A stretch of 64,000 nt of DNA from NCBI RefSeq assembly GCF_051401765.1, contig NW_027480429.1:12776157-12840156 (forward strand). The letters are read 5' to 3'. The notes below the pieces were generated by a model, which worked only from the letters and a program-made list of their open reading frames with translations, was not told the DNA's origin and did no database searches. Shown one piece after another: positions 1-10,730 of this stretch. Position 1 is the stretch's first letter, and each line of letters starts with the position of its first letter. The stretch is from Calliopsis andreniformis. Lineage: Eukaryota; Arthropoda; Insecta; Hymenoptera; Andrenidae. The position numbers and the translations under genes are program-made.

Positions 1-9
1 TCCGTGTAA

Positions 10-175
10 CCTAGGCTTCACTCTAGGGCGTTGCTCCACCAGATCGAATAGTTAGGTCCTTAGAAGTAAACGCCAGAAGCATAAAATACAATATAGATAC
101 AACAGCTTTTTCATCGTATAAAAGGATTAATTGCAACCAGTTTGAACGTGATGGTCATTTCTCCCTTCCGGGCAA
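10..175 (+). repeat. First complete 166-bp monomer (phase reference)
   Basis: This is the first full unit counted from the CCTAGG box at 10-15; the next box begins at 176. It carries the 'gttaggtcct', 'aagtaaacgcc' and 'atatagatacaaca' markers of the type that recurs at 1670, 5166, 8970 and 10,465. The phase is arbitrary and chosen because this box is the easiest landmark. Confidence 0.9.
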
Positions 176-715
176 CCTAGGCTTGACTCTAGGGCGTTGC
201 TCCACTAGATCGAACAGCTAGGGCCTTAGAAGTCAACGCCAGAAGCATAAAATACAATATAAATACAACAGTTTTTCCATCGCATAAAACGAATAATTGC
301 AACCAGTATGAAACTTATGGTCATTTCTACTTTCCGAGCAAGCTAGGCTTCACCCTACGGCGTTGCTCCAACAGATCGAATAGCTAGGGCCTTAGAAGTC
401 AACGCCAGAAGCATGAAATACAATATAAATACAACAGCTTTTCCATCATATAACAGGAATAATTGCAACCAGTTTGAAGGTGATGGCCAATTCTACGTTC
501 CGGGCAACCTAGGTTTCACACCAGGGCGTTGCTCCACCAGACGGAATAGTTACGGCCTAAGAAGTCAACGCCAGAAGCATAAAATACGATATAAATACAA
601 AAGCTTTTCCATCGTATAAAAGGAATAATTGCAAACAGTGTGAAGGTAATGGTCATTTCTCCGTTTCGGGCAAGCTAGGCTTCACCCTAGGCCGTTGTTC
701 CACCAGATCGAATAG

Positions 716-726
716 TTAGGGCCTAA
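716..726. other. Representative second dyad: TTAGG-G-CCTAA
   Basis: In monomers reading 'tagttagggcctaagaag', the arms TTAGG (716-720) and CCTAA (722-726) form a short inverted repeat about 40-50 bp after the CCTAGG box. Monomers with 'gggccttagaag' lack the perfect form. The site is a variant-specific structural feature with no known function. Confidence 0.5.
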
Positions 727-1005
727 GAAGTGAACGCCAGAAGCATAAAATGCAATAAAAATACAACAGTTTTTCCAATGTATAACAGGATTAATTGCAA
801 CCAGTTTGAAAGTGATGGTCATTTCTCCTTTCCGGGCAACCTAGGCTTCACTCTAGGGCGTTGCTCCAACAGATTGAATAGTTAGGGCCTTAGAAGTCAA
901 CGCCCGATGCATAAAATGCAATAAAAATACAACAGTGTTTCCATCGTATAAAACGAATAATTGCAACCAGTATGAAACTGATGGTCATTTCTACTTTCCG
1001 AGCAA

Positions 1006-1023
1006 CCTAGGCTTCACCCTAGG
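1006..1023. other. Representative per-monomer dyad: CCTAGG-6 nt-CCTAGG
   Basis: At 1006-1011 and 1018-1023 two copies of the self-complementary hexamer CCTAGG flank CTTCAC, giving a perfect 6-bp dyad. Monomers with 'ctctagg' in place of 'ccctagg' keep a 5-bp version, CCTAG-8 nt-CTAGG. The motif is in most monomers and is also the AvrII recognition sequence. Any cruciform or protein-binding role is inference. Confidence 0.7.
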
Positions 1024-2080
1024 GCGTTGCTCCAACAGATTGAATAGTTAGGGCCTTAGAAGCCAACGCCCGAAGCATAAAATGCAATAAAAATACAACA
1101 GCGTTTCCATCGTATAAAACGAATAATTGCAACCAGTATGAAACTTATGGTCATTTCTACTTTCCGAGCAAGCTAGGCTTCACCCTACGGCGTTGCTCCA
1201 ACAGATCGAATAGTTAGGGCCTAAGAAGTGAACGCCAGAAGCATAAAATGCAATAAAAATACAACAGCTTTTCCATCGTATAACAGGATTAATAGCAACC
1301 AGTTTGAAAGTGATGGTCATTTCTCCTTTCCGGGCAACCTAGGCTTCACTCTAGGGCGTTGCTCCACTAGACCGAATTGCTAGGGCCATAGAAGTCATCG
1401 CCAGAAGCATAAAATACAATATAAATTCAACAGTTTTTCCATCGTATAAAGCGAATAATTGCAACCAGTATGAAACTGATGGTCATTTCTACTTTCCAAG
1501 CAACCGAGGCTTCACCCTAGGGCGTTACTCCAACAGATTGAATAGTTAGGGCCTTAGAAGCCAACGCCCGAAGCATAAAATGCAATAAAAATACATCAGC
1601 GTTTCCATCGTATAAAACGAATAATTGCAACCAGTGTGAAAGTTATGGTCATTTCCACATTCCGTGTAACCTAGGCTTCACTCTAGGGCGTTGCTCCACC
1701 AGATCGAATAGTTAGGTCCTTAGAAGTAAACGCCAGAAGCATAAAATACAATATAGATACAACAGCTTTTTCATCGTATAAAAGGATTAATTGCAACCAG
1801 TTTGAACGTGATGGCCATTTCTCCCTTCCGGGCAACCTAGGCTTCACTCTAGGGCGTTGCTCCACTAGATCGAACAGCTAGGGCCTTAGAAGTCAACGCC
1901 AGAAGCATAAAATACAATATAAATACAACAGTTTTTCCATCGCATAAAACGAATAATTGCAACCAGTATGAAGCTTATGGTCATTTCTACTTTCCGAGCA
2001 ACCTAGGCTTCACCCTAGGGCGTTGCTCAACGGATTGAATAGTTAGGGCCTTAGAAGTCAACGCCCGAACCATAAAATGC

Positions 2081-2088
2081 AAAAAAAA
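2081..2088. other. Representative A8 tract of the A8 monomer type
   Basis: The 'cataaaatgc' segment is followed by eight A and then 'tacaacagtgtttcc'. The tract occurs in left-domain monomers, such as those at 3742 (nine A), 6232, 11,046 and 12,706, and is nearly absent from the right domain (one case at 58,498). It is a clear marker of monomer type. Bending or nucleosome exclusion by the tract is possible but not shown. Confidence 0.75.
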
Positions 2089-3699
2089 TACAACAGTGTT
2101 TCCATCATATAACAGGAATAATTGCAACCAATTTGGAAAGTGATGGCCAATTCTACGTTCCGGGCAACCTAGGCTTCACTCTAGGGCGTTGCTCCACCAG
2201 ATCGAATAGTTAGTGCCTTAGAAGTCAACGCCAGAAGCATGAAATACAATATAAATACAACAGCTTTTCCATCGTATAAAACGAATAATTGCAACCAGTA
2301 TGAAACTTATGGTCATTTCTACTTTCCGAGCAACCTAGGCTTCACCCTAGGGCGTTTCTCCCACAGGTTGAATAGTTAGGGCCTTAGAAGTCTACGCCCG
2401 AACCATAAAATGCAAAAAAAATACAACAGTGTTTCCAGCATATAACAGGAATAAGTGTGACCAGTTTGAAAGTGATGGAGAATTCTACGTTCCGGGCAAC
2501 CTAGGCTTCACTCTAGGGCCTTGCTCCAACAGATCGAATAGTTAGAGCCTTAGAAGTCAACGCCAGAAGCATAAAATGCAATAAAAATACATCAGTGTTT
2601 CCATCGTATAAAACGAATAATTGCAACCCGTATGAAACTTATGGTCATTTCTACTTTCCGAGCAAGCTAGTCTTCACCCTAGGGCGGTGCTCCAACAGAT
2701 TGAATAGTTAGGACCTTAGAAGTGTACGCCCGAACCATAAAATGCAAAAAAAATACAACAGTGTTTCCATCATATAACAGGAATAATTGCAACCAGTTTG
2801 AAAGTGATGGCCAATTCTACGTTCCGGGCAACCTAGGCTTCTCTCTAGGGCGTTGCTCCACCAGATCGAATAGATAGTGCCTTAGAAGTCAACGCCAGAG
2901 GCATAAAATACAATATAAATACAACAGCGTTTCCATCGTATAAAACGAATAATTGCAACCAGTGTGAAAGTGATGGCCAATTCTACGTTCCGGGCAACCT
3001 AGGTTTCACTCCAGGGCGTTGCTCCACCAGACCGAATAGTTACGGCCTAAGAAGTCAACGCCAGAAGCATAAAATACGATATAAATACAACAACTATACC
3101 ATCGTATAAAACGAATAATTGCAACCAGTATGAAATTTATGTTCATTTCTACTTTCCGAGCAAGCTGGGCTTCACCCTAGGGCGTTGCTCCAACAGCTTG
3201 AATAGTTAGGGCCTTAGAAGTCAACGCCCGAAGCATAAAATGCTATTAAAATACAACAGTGTTTCCATCATATAACAGGAATAATTGCGACCAGTTTGAA
3301 AGTGATGGCCAATTCTACGTTCCGGGCAACCTAGGCTTCACTCTAGGGCGTTGCTCCACCAGATCGAGTAGTTAGTGCCTTAGAAGTCAACGCCAGAAGC
3401 ATAAAATACAATATAAATACAACAGTTTTTCCATCGTATAAAACGAATAATTGCAACCAGTTTGAAAGTGATGGCCAATTCTACCTTCCGGGCAACCTAG
3501 GCTTCACTCTAGGGCGTTGCGCCACCAGGTCGAATAGTTAGTGCCTTAGAAGTCAACGCCAGAAGCATAAAATACAATATAGATACAACTGTTTTTCCAT
3601 CGTATAAAGCGAATAATTGCAACCAGTATGAAACTTATGGTCATTTCTACTTTCCGAGCAACCTAGGCTTCACCCAAGGGCGTTGCTCCAACAGATTGA

Positions 3700-6189
3700 A
3701 TAGTTAGCGCCTTAGAAGTCAACGCCCGAACCATAAAATGCAAAAAAAAATACAACAGTGTTTCCATCATATAACAGGAATAATTGCAACCAGATTGAAA
3801 GTGATGGCCAATTCTACGTTCCGGGCAACCTAGGTTTCACTCCAGGCCGTTGCTCCACCAGACTGAATAGTTACGGCCTAAGAAGTCAACGCCAGAAGCA
3901 TAAAATACGATATAAATACAACAGCTATTCCATCGTTTAAAACGAATAATTGTAACCAGTGTGAAAGTAATGGTCATTTCTACGTTCCGGGCAAGCTAGG
4001 CTTCACCCTAGGCCGTTGTTCCACCAGATCGAATAGTTAGGGCCTAAGAAGTGAACGCCAGAAGCATAAAATGCAATAAAAATACAACAGTTTTTCCATC
4101 GTATAACAGGATTAATTGCAACCAGTTTGAAAGTGATGGTCATTTCTCCTTTCCGGGCAACCTAGGCTTCACTCTAGGTCGTTGCTCCACTAGACCGAAT
4201 TGCTAGGGCCTTAGAAGTCAACGCCAGAAGCATAAAATACAATATAAATTCAACAGTTTTTCCATCGTATAAAACGAATAATTGCAACCAGTATGAAACT
4301 GATGGTCATTTCTACTTTCCGAGCAACCTAGGCTTCACCCTATGGCGTTGCACCAACAGATTGAATAGTTAGGGCCTTAGAAGCCAACGCCCGAAGCATA
4401 AAATGCAATAAAAATACAACAGTGTTTCCATCGTATAAAACGAATAATTGCAACCAGTATGAAACTTATGGTCCTTTCTACTTTCCGAGCAAGCTAGGCT
4501 TCACCCTAGGGCGTTGCTCCAACAGATTGAATAGTTAGGAACTTAGAAATGAACGCCCGAACCATAAAATGCAAAAAAAATACAACAGTGTTTCCATCAT
4601 ATAACAGGAATAATTGCAACCAGTTTGAAAGTGATGGTCAATTCTACGTTCCGGGCAACCTAGGCTTCTCTCTAGGGCGTTGCTCCACCAGATCGAATAG
4701 ATAGTGCCCTAGAAGTCAACGCCAGACGCATAAAATACAATATAAATACAACAGCGTTTCCATCGTATAAAACGAATAATTGCAACCAGTGTGAAAGTTA
4801 TGGTCATTTCCACATTCCGTGTAACCTAGGCTTCACTCTAGGGCGTTGCTCCACCAGATTGAATAGTTAGGACCTTAGAAGTTAACGCCCGTACCATAAA
4901 ATGCAAGAAAAATACAACAGTGTTTCCATCATATAACAGGAATAATTACAACCAGTTTGAAAGTGATGGTCAATTCTACGTTCCGGGCAACCTAGGCTTC
5001 TCTCTAGGGCGTTGCTCCACCAGATCGAATAGATAGTGCCTTAGAAGTCAACGCCAGACGCATAAAATACAATATAAATACATCAGCGTTTCCATCGTAT
5101 AAAACGAATAATTGCAACCAGTGTGAAAGTTATGGTCATTTCCACATTCCGTGTAACCTAGGCTTCACCCTAGGGCGTTGCTCCACCAGATCGAATAGTT
5201 AGGTCCTTAGAAGTAAACACCAGAAGCATAAAATACAATATAGATACAACAGCTTTTCCATCGTATAAAAGGATTAATTGCAACCAGTTTGAACGTGATG
5301 GTCATTTCTCACTTCCGTGCAACCTAGGCATCACTCTAGGGCGTTGCTCCACTAGATCGAACAGCTAGGGCCTTAGAAGTCAACGCCAGAAGCATAAAAT
5401 ACAATATAAATACAACAGTTTTTCCATCGTATAAAACGAATAATTGCAACCAGTTTGAACGTGATGGTCATTTCTCCCTTCCGGGCAACCTAGGCTTCAC
5501 TCTAGGGCGTTGCTCCACTAGATCGAACAGCTAGGGCCTTAGAAGTCAACGCCAGAAGCATAAAATACAATATAAATACAACAGTTTTTCCATCGCATAA
5601 AACGAATAATTGTAACCAGTGTGAAAGTAATGGTCATTTCTACGTTCCGTGCAAGCTGGGCTTCACCCTAGGCCGTTGTTCCACCAGACCGAATAGTTAG
5701 GGCCAAGGAAGTGAACGCCAGAAGCATAAAATACGATATAAATACAACAGCTATTCCATCGTATAAAACGAATAATTGTAACCAGTGTGAAAGTAATGGT
5801 CATTTCTACGTTCCGGGCAAGCTAGGCTTCACCCTAGGCCGTTGTTCCACCAGATCGAATAGTTAGGGCCTAAGAAGTGAACGCCAGAAGCATAAAATGC
5901 AATGAAAATACAACAGTTTTTCCATCGTATAACAGTATTAATTGCAACCTGTTTGAAAGTGATGGTCATTTCTCCTCTCCGGGCAACCTAGGCTTCACTC
6001 TAGGGCGTTGCTCCACTAGACCGAATTGCTAGGGCCTTAGAAGTCAACGCCAGAAGCATAAAATACAATATAAATACAACAGTTTTTCCATCGCATAAAA
6101 CGAATAATTGCAACCAGTATGAAGCTTATGGTCATTTCTACTTTCCGAGCAACCTAGGCTTCACCCTAGGGCGTTGCTCCAACAGATTG
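3700..6189. repeat. 15-monomer (2490-bp) tandem block, first copy
   Basis: It matches the following block at an offset of 2490-2491 bp; the 1-bp change is a nine-A run at 3742-3750 versus eight A. It holds two adjacent 'ttgaacgtgatgg' monomers (about 5250-5580), one with 'ttctcacttccgtgcaacc' and one with 'ttctcccttccgggcaacc'. The right edge lies near 6085-6190, where it runs into 'aagcttatgg' and the second copy. Boundaries are uncertain by about one monomer because neighbouring monomers are themselves similar. Confidence 0.82.
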
Positions 6190-8395
6190 AATAGTTAGGG
6201 CCTTAGAAGTCAACGCCCGAACCGTAAAATGCAAAAAAAATACAACAGTGTTTCCATCATATAACAGGAATAATTGCAACCAGTTTGAAAGTGATGGCCA
6301 ATTCTACGTTCCGGGCAACCTAGGTTTCACTCCAGGGCGTTGCTCCACCAGACCGAATAGTTACGGCCTAAGAAGTCAACGCCAGAAGCATAAAATACGA
6401 TATAAATACAACAGCTATTCCATCGTTTAAAACGAATAATTGTAACCAGTGTGAAAGTAATGGTCATTTCTACGTTCCGGGCAAGCTAGGCTTCACCCTA
6501 GGCCGTTGTTCCACCAGATCGAATAGTTAGGGCCTAAGAAGTGAACGCCAGAAGCATAAAATGCAATAAAAATACAACAGTTTTTCCATCGTATAACAGG
6601 ATTAATTGCAACCAGTTTGAAAGTGATGGTCATTTCTCCTTTCCGGGCAACCTAGGCTTCACTCTAGGTCGTTGCTCCACTAGACCGAATTGCTAGGGCC
6701 TTAGAAGTCAACGCCAGAAGCATAAAATACAATATAAATTCAACAGTTTTTCCATCGTATAAAACGAATAATTGCAACCAGTATGAAACTGATGGTCATT
6801 TCTACTTTCCGAGCAACCTAGGCTTCACCCTATGGCGTTGCACCAACAGATTGAATAGTTAGGGCCTTAGAAGCCAACGCCCGAAGCATAAAATGCAATA
6901 AAAATACAACAGTGTTTCCATCGTATAAAACGAATAATTGCAACCAGTATGAAACTTATGGTCCTTTCTACTTTCCGAGCAAGCTAGGCTTCACCCTAGG
7001 GCGTTGCTCCAACAGATTGAATAGTTAGGAACTTAGAAATGAACGCCTGAACCATAAAATGCAAAAAAAATACAACAGTGTTTCCATCATATAACAGGAA
7101 TAATTGCAACCAGTTTGAAAGTGATGGTCAATTCTACGTTCCGGGCAACCTAGGCTTCTCTCTAGGGCGTTGCTCCACCAGATCGAATAGATAGTGCCCT
7201 AGAAGTCAACGCCAGACGCATAAAATACAATATAAATACAACAGCGTTTCCATCGTATAAAACGAATAATTGCAACCAGTGTGAAAGTTATGGTCATTTC
7301 CACATTCCGTGTAACCTAGGCTTCACTCTAGGGCGTTGCTCCACCAGATTGAATAGTTAGGACCTTAGAAGTTAACGCCCGTACCATAAAATGCAAGAAA
7401 AATACAACAGTGTTTCCATCATATAACAGGAATAATTACAACCAGTTGAAAGTGATAGTCAATTCTACGTTCCGGGCAACCTAGGCTTCTCTCTAGGGCG
7501 TTGCTCCACCAGATCGAATAGATAGTGCCTTAGAAGTCAACGCCAGACGCATAAAATACAATATAAATACATCAGCGTTTCCATCGTATAAAACGAATAA
7601 TTGCAACCAGTGTGAAAGTTATGGTCATTTCCACATTCCGTGTAACCTAGGCTTCACCCTAGGGCGTTGCTCCACCAGATCGAATAGTTAGGTCCTTAGA
7701 AGTAAACACCAGAAGCATAAAATACAATATAGATACAACAGCTTTTCCATCGTATAAAAGGATTAATTGCAACCAGTTTGAACGTGATGGTCATTTCTCC
7801 CTTCCGGGCAACCTAGGCTTCACTCTAGGGCGTTGCTCCACTAGATCGAACAGCTAGGGCCTTAGAAGTCAACGCCAGAAGCATAAAATACAATATAAAT
7901 ACAACAGTTTTTCCATCGCATAAAACGAATAATTGTAACCAGTGTGAAAGTAATGGTCATTTCTACGTTCCGTGCAAGCTGGGCTTCACCCTAGGCCGTT
8001 GTTCCACCAGACCGAATAGTTAGGGCCAAGGAAGTGAACGCCAGAAGCATAAAATACGATATAAATACAACAGCTATTCCATCGTATAAAACGAATAATT
8101 GTAACCAGTGTGAAAGTAATGGTCATTTCTACGTTCCGGGCAAGCTAGGCTTCACCCTAGGCCGTTGTTCCACCAGATCGAATAGTTAGGGCCTAAGAAG
8201 TGAACGCCAGAAGCATAAAATGCAATGAAAATACAACAGTTTTTCCATCGTATAACAGTATTAATTGCAACCTGTTTGAAAGTGATGGTCATTTCTCCTC
8301 TCCGGGCAACCTAGGCTTCACTCTAGGGCGTTGCTCCACTAGACCGAATTGCTAGGGCCTTAGAAGTCAACGCCAGAAGCATAAAATACAATATA
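6190..8395. repeat. 15-monomer tandem block, second copy (one monomer lost)
   Basis: It is nearly identical to the preceding block but has only 14 monomers. Up to about 7780 the offset is 2490. After that it is about 2323, because one of the paired 'ttgaacgtgatgg' monomers is missing near 7770-7800. It also carries a 1-bp deletion at 7446 ('accagttgaa' versus 'accagtttga' at 4951). Copy 2 of the 22-kb unit shares this deletion at about 27,025, so that copy descends from this block there. Confidence 0.82.
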
Positions 8396-9424
8396 AATTC
8401 AACAGTTTTTCCATCGTATAAAACGAATAATTGCAACCAGTATGAAACTGATGGTCATTCCTACTTTCCGAGCAACCTAGGCTTCACCCTAGGGCGTTGC
8501 TCCAACGGATTGAATAGTTAGGGCCTTAGAAGCCAACGCCCGAAGCATAAAATGCAATAAAAATACAACAGTGTTTCCATCGTATAAAACGAATAATTGC
8601 AACCAGTATGAAACTTATGGTCATTTCTACTTTCCGAGCAAGCTAGGCTTCACCATAGGGCGTGGCTCCAACAGATTGAATAGTTAGGACCTTAGAAGTG
8701 AACGCCCGAACCATAAAATGCAAAAAAAATACAACAGTGTTTCCATCATATAACAGGAATAATTGCAACCAGTTTGAAAGTGATGGCCAATTCTACGTTC
8801 CGGGCAACCTAGGCTTCTCTCTAGGGCGTTGCTCCACGAGATCGAATAGATAGTGCCTTAGAAGTCAACGCCAGACGCATAAAATACAACATAAATACAA
8901 CAGCGTTTCCATCGTATAAAACGAATAATTGCAACCAGTGTGAAAGTTATGGTCATTTCCACATTCCGTGTAACCTAGGCTTCACTCTAGGGCGTTGCTC
9001 CACCAGATCGAATAGTTAGGTCCTTAGAAGTAAACGCCAGAAGCATAAAATACAATATAGATACAACAGCTTTTCCATCGTATAAAAGGATTAATTGCAA
9101 CCAGTTTGAACGTGATGGTCATTTCTCCCTTCCGTGCAACCTAGGCATCACTCTAGGGCGTTGCTCCACTAGATCGAACAGCTAGGGCCTTAGAAGTCAA
9201 CGCCAGAAGCATAAAATACAATATAAATACAACAGTTTTTCCATCGTATAAAACGAATAATTGCAACCAGTTTGAACGTGATGGTCATTTCTCCCTTCCG
9301 GGCAAGCTAGGCTTCACTCTAGGGCGTTGCTCCACTAGATCGAACAGCTGGGGCCTTAGAAGTCAACGCCAGAAGCATAAAATACAATATAAATACAACA
9401 GTTTTTCCATCGCATAAAACGAAT
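7930..9424. repeat. 9-monomer (1494-bp) tandem block, first copy
   Basis: The markers 'ttccgtgcaagctggg' (7968) and 'cattcctactttccg' (8457) recur exactly 1494 bp later, at 9462 and 9951. The block overlaps the end of the second 15-monomer copy, so these two HOR periods are nested. It ends with paired 'ttgaacgtgatgg' monomers near 9100-9400. Confidence 0.75.
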
Positions 9425-10730
9425 AATTGTAACCAGTGTGAAAGTAATGGTAATTTCTATGTTCCGTGCAAGCTGGGCTTCACCCTAGGCCGTTGTTCCA
9501 TCAGATCGAATAGTTAGGGCCTAAGAAGTGAACGCCAGAAGCATAAAATACGATATAAATACAACAGCTATTCCATCGTATAAAACGAATAATTGTAACC
9601 AGTGTGAAAGTAATGGTCATTTCTACGTTCCGGGCAAGCTAGGCTTCACCCTAGGCCGTTGTTCCACCAGTTCGAATAGTTTGGGCCTAAGAAGTGAACG
9701 CCAGAAGCATAAAATGCAATAAAAATACAACAGCTTTTCCATCGTATAACAGGATTAATTGCAACCAGTTTGAAAGTGATGGTCATTTCTCCTTTCCGGG
9801 CAACCTAGGCTTCACTCTAGGGCGTTGCTCCACTAGACCGAATTGCTAGGGCCTTAGAGGCCAACGCCAGAAGCATAAAATACAATATAAATTCAACAGT
9901 TTTTCCATCGTATAAAACGAATAATTGCAACCAGTATGAAACTGATGGTCATTCCTACTTTCCGAGCAACCTAGGCTTCACCCTAGGGCGTTGCTCCAAC
10001 AGATTGAATAGTTAGGGCCTTAGAAGCCAACGCCCGAAGCATAAAATGCAATAAAAATACAACAGTGTTTCCATCGTATAAAACGAATAATTGCAACCAG
10101 TATGAAACTTATGGTCATTTCTACTTTCCGAGCAAGCTAGGCTTCACCCTAGGGCGTGGCTCCAACAGATTGAATAGTTAGGACCTTAGAAGTGAACGCC
10201 CAAACCATAAAATGCAAAAAAAATACAACAGTGTTTCCATCATATAACAGGAATAATTGCAACCAGTTTGAAAGTGATGGCCAATTCTACGTTCCGGGCA
10301 ACCTAGGCTTCTCTCAAGGGCGTTGCTCCACCAGATCGAATAGATAGTGCCTTAGAAGTCAACACCAGACGCATAAAATACAATATAAATACAACAGCGT
10401 TTCCATCGTATAAAACGAATAATTGCAACCAGTGTGAAAGTTATGGTCATTTCCACATTCCGTGTAACATAGGCTTCACTCTAGGGCGTTGCTCCACCAG
10501 ATCGAATAGTTAGGTCCTTAGAAGTAAACGCCAGAAGCATAAAATACAATATAGATACAACAGCTTTTCCATCGTATAAAAGGATTAATTGCAACCAGTT
10601 TGAACGTGATGGTCATTTCTCCCTTCCGGGCAAGCTAGGCATCACTCTAGGGCGTTGCTCCACTAGATCGAACAGCTAGGGCCTTAGAAGTCAACGCCAG
10701 AAGAATAAAATACAATATAAATACAACAGT
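9425..10730. repeat. 9-monomer tandem block, second copy (about 8 monomers)
   Basis: It matches 7930-9236 at +1494, with small changes such as 'ttggg' for 'ttaggg' at 9680 and 'aacaccag' at 10,364. It ends near 10,730, where 'tatgaaacttatgg' monomers resume. The same block is present in copy 2 of the 22-kb unit at 29,170-30,475 (+19,745). Confidence 0.72.

Larger units (their letters stand above)
1..2028. repeat. Left flank of the 22-kb HOR, with a 10-monomer internal repeat
   Basis: About 12 monomers of left-domain types precede the first 22-kb unit. Bases 1 to about 350 recur at 1661 to about 2010, an offset of 1660 bp (10 monomers), including the shared 'tttttcatcgtata' and 'gaacgtgatgg' markers. 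The copies diverge after about 2020. The block from about 841 to 1190 also has adjacent near-duplicate monomers with the 'acgcccgatgc' and 'acgcccgaagc' markers. No unique sequence is present. Confidence 0.8.

Noticed and set aside
50..60. TTAGGG in 'gttagggcc' as telomeric or interstitial telomere repeat
   Set aside because: It occurs once per monomer in a fixed context and never in tandem. It is part of the satellite consensus.
80..110. TATA-like promoter in 'acaatataaatac'
   Set aside because: It is an AT-rich part of every monomer, with no downstream gene, initiator or other promoter evidence.
160..180. CENP-B box in the 'ttccgggcaa' region
   Set aside because: The core needs TTCG, four bases, A, two bases, then CGGG. 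The base three before CGGG is T in the monomers I read, and no TTCG lies at the right distance. I found no match on either strand by eye.
3758..3940. Recurring 60-88 codon open frames on both strands (about 50 in the window)
   Set aside because: They recur at exact HOR offsets (2490, 19,745, 6635, 1162) and simply mark copies of the same monomers. Single-base changes open or close them freely, so there is no sign of selection for coding.
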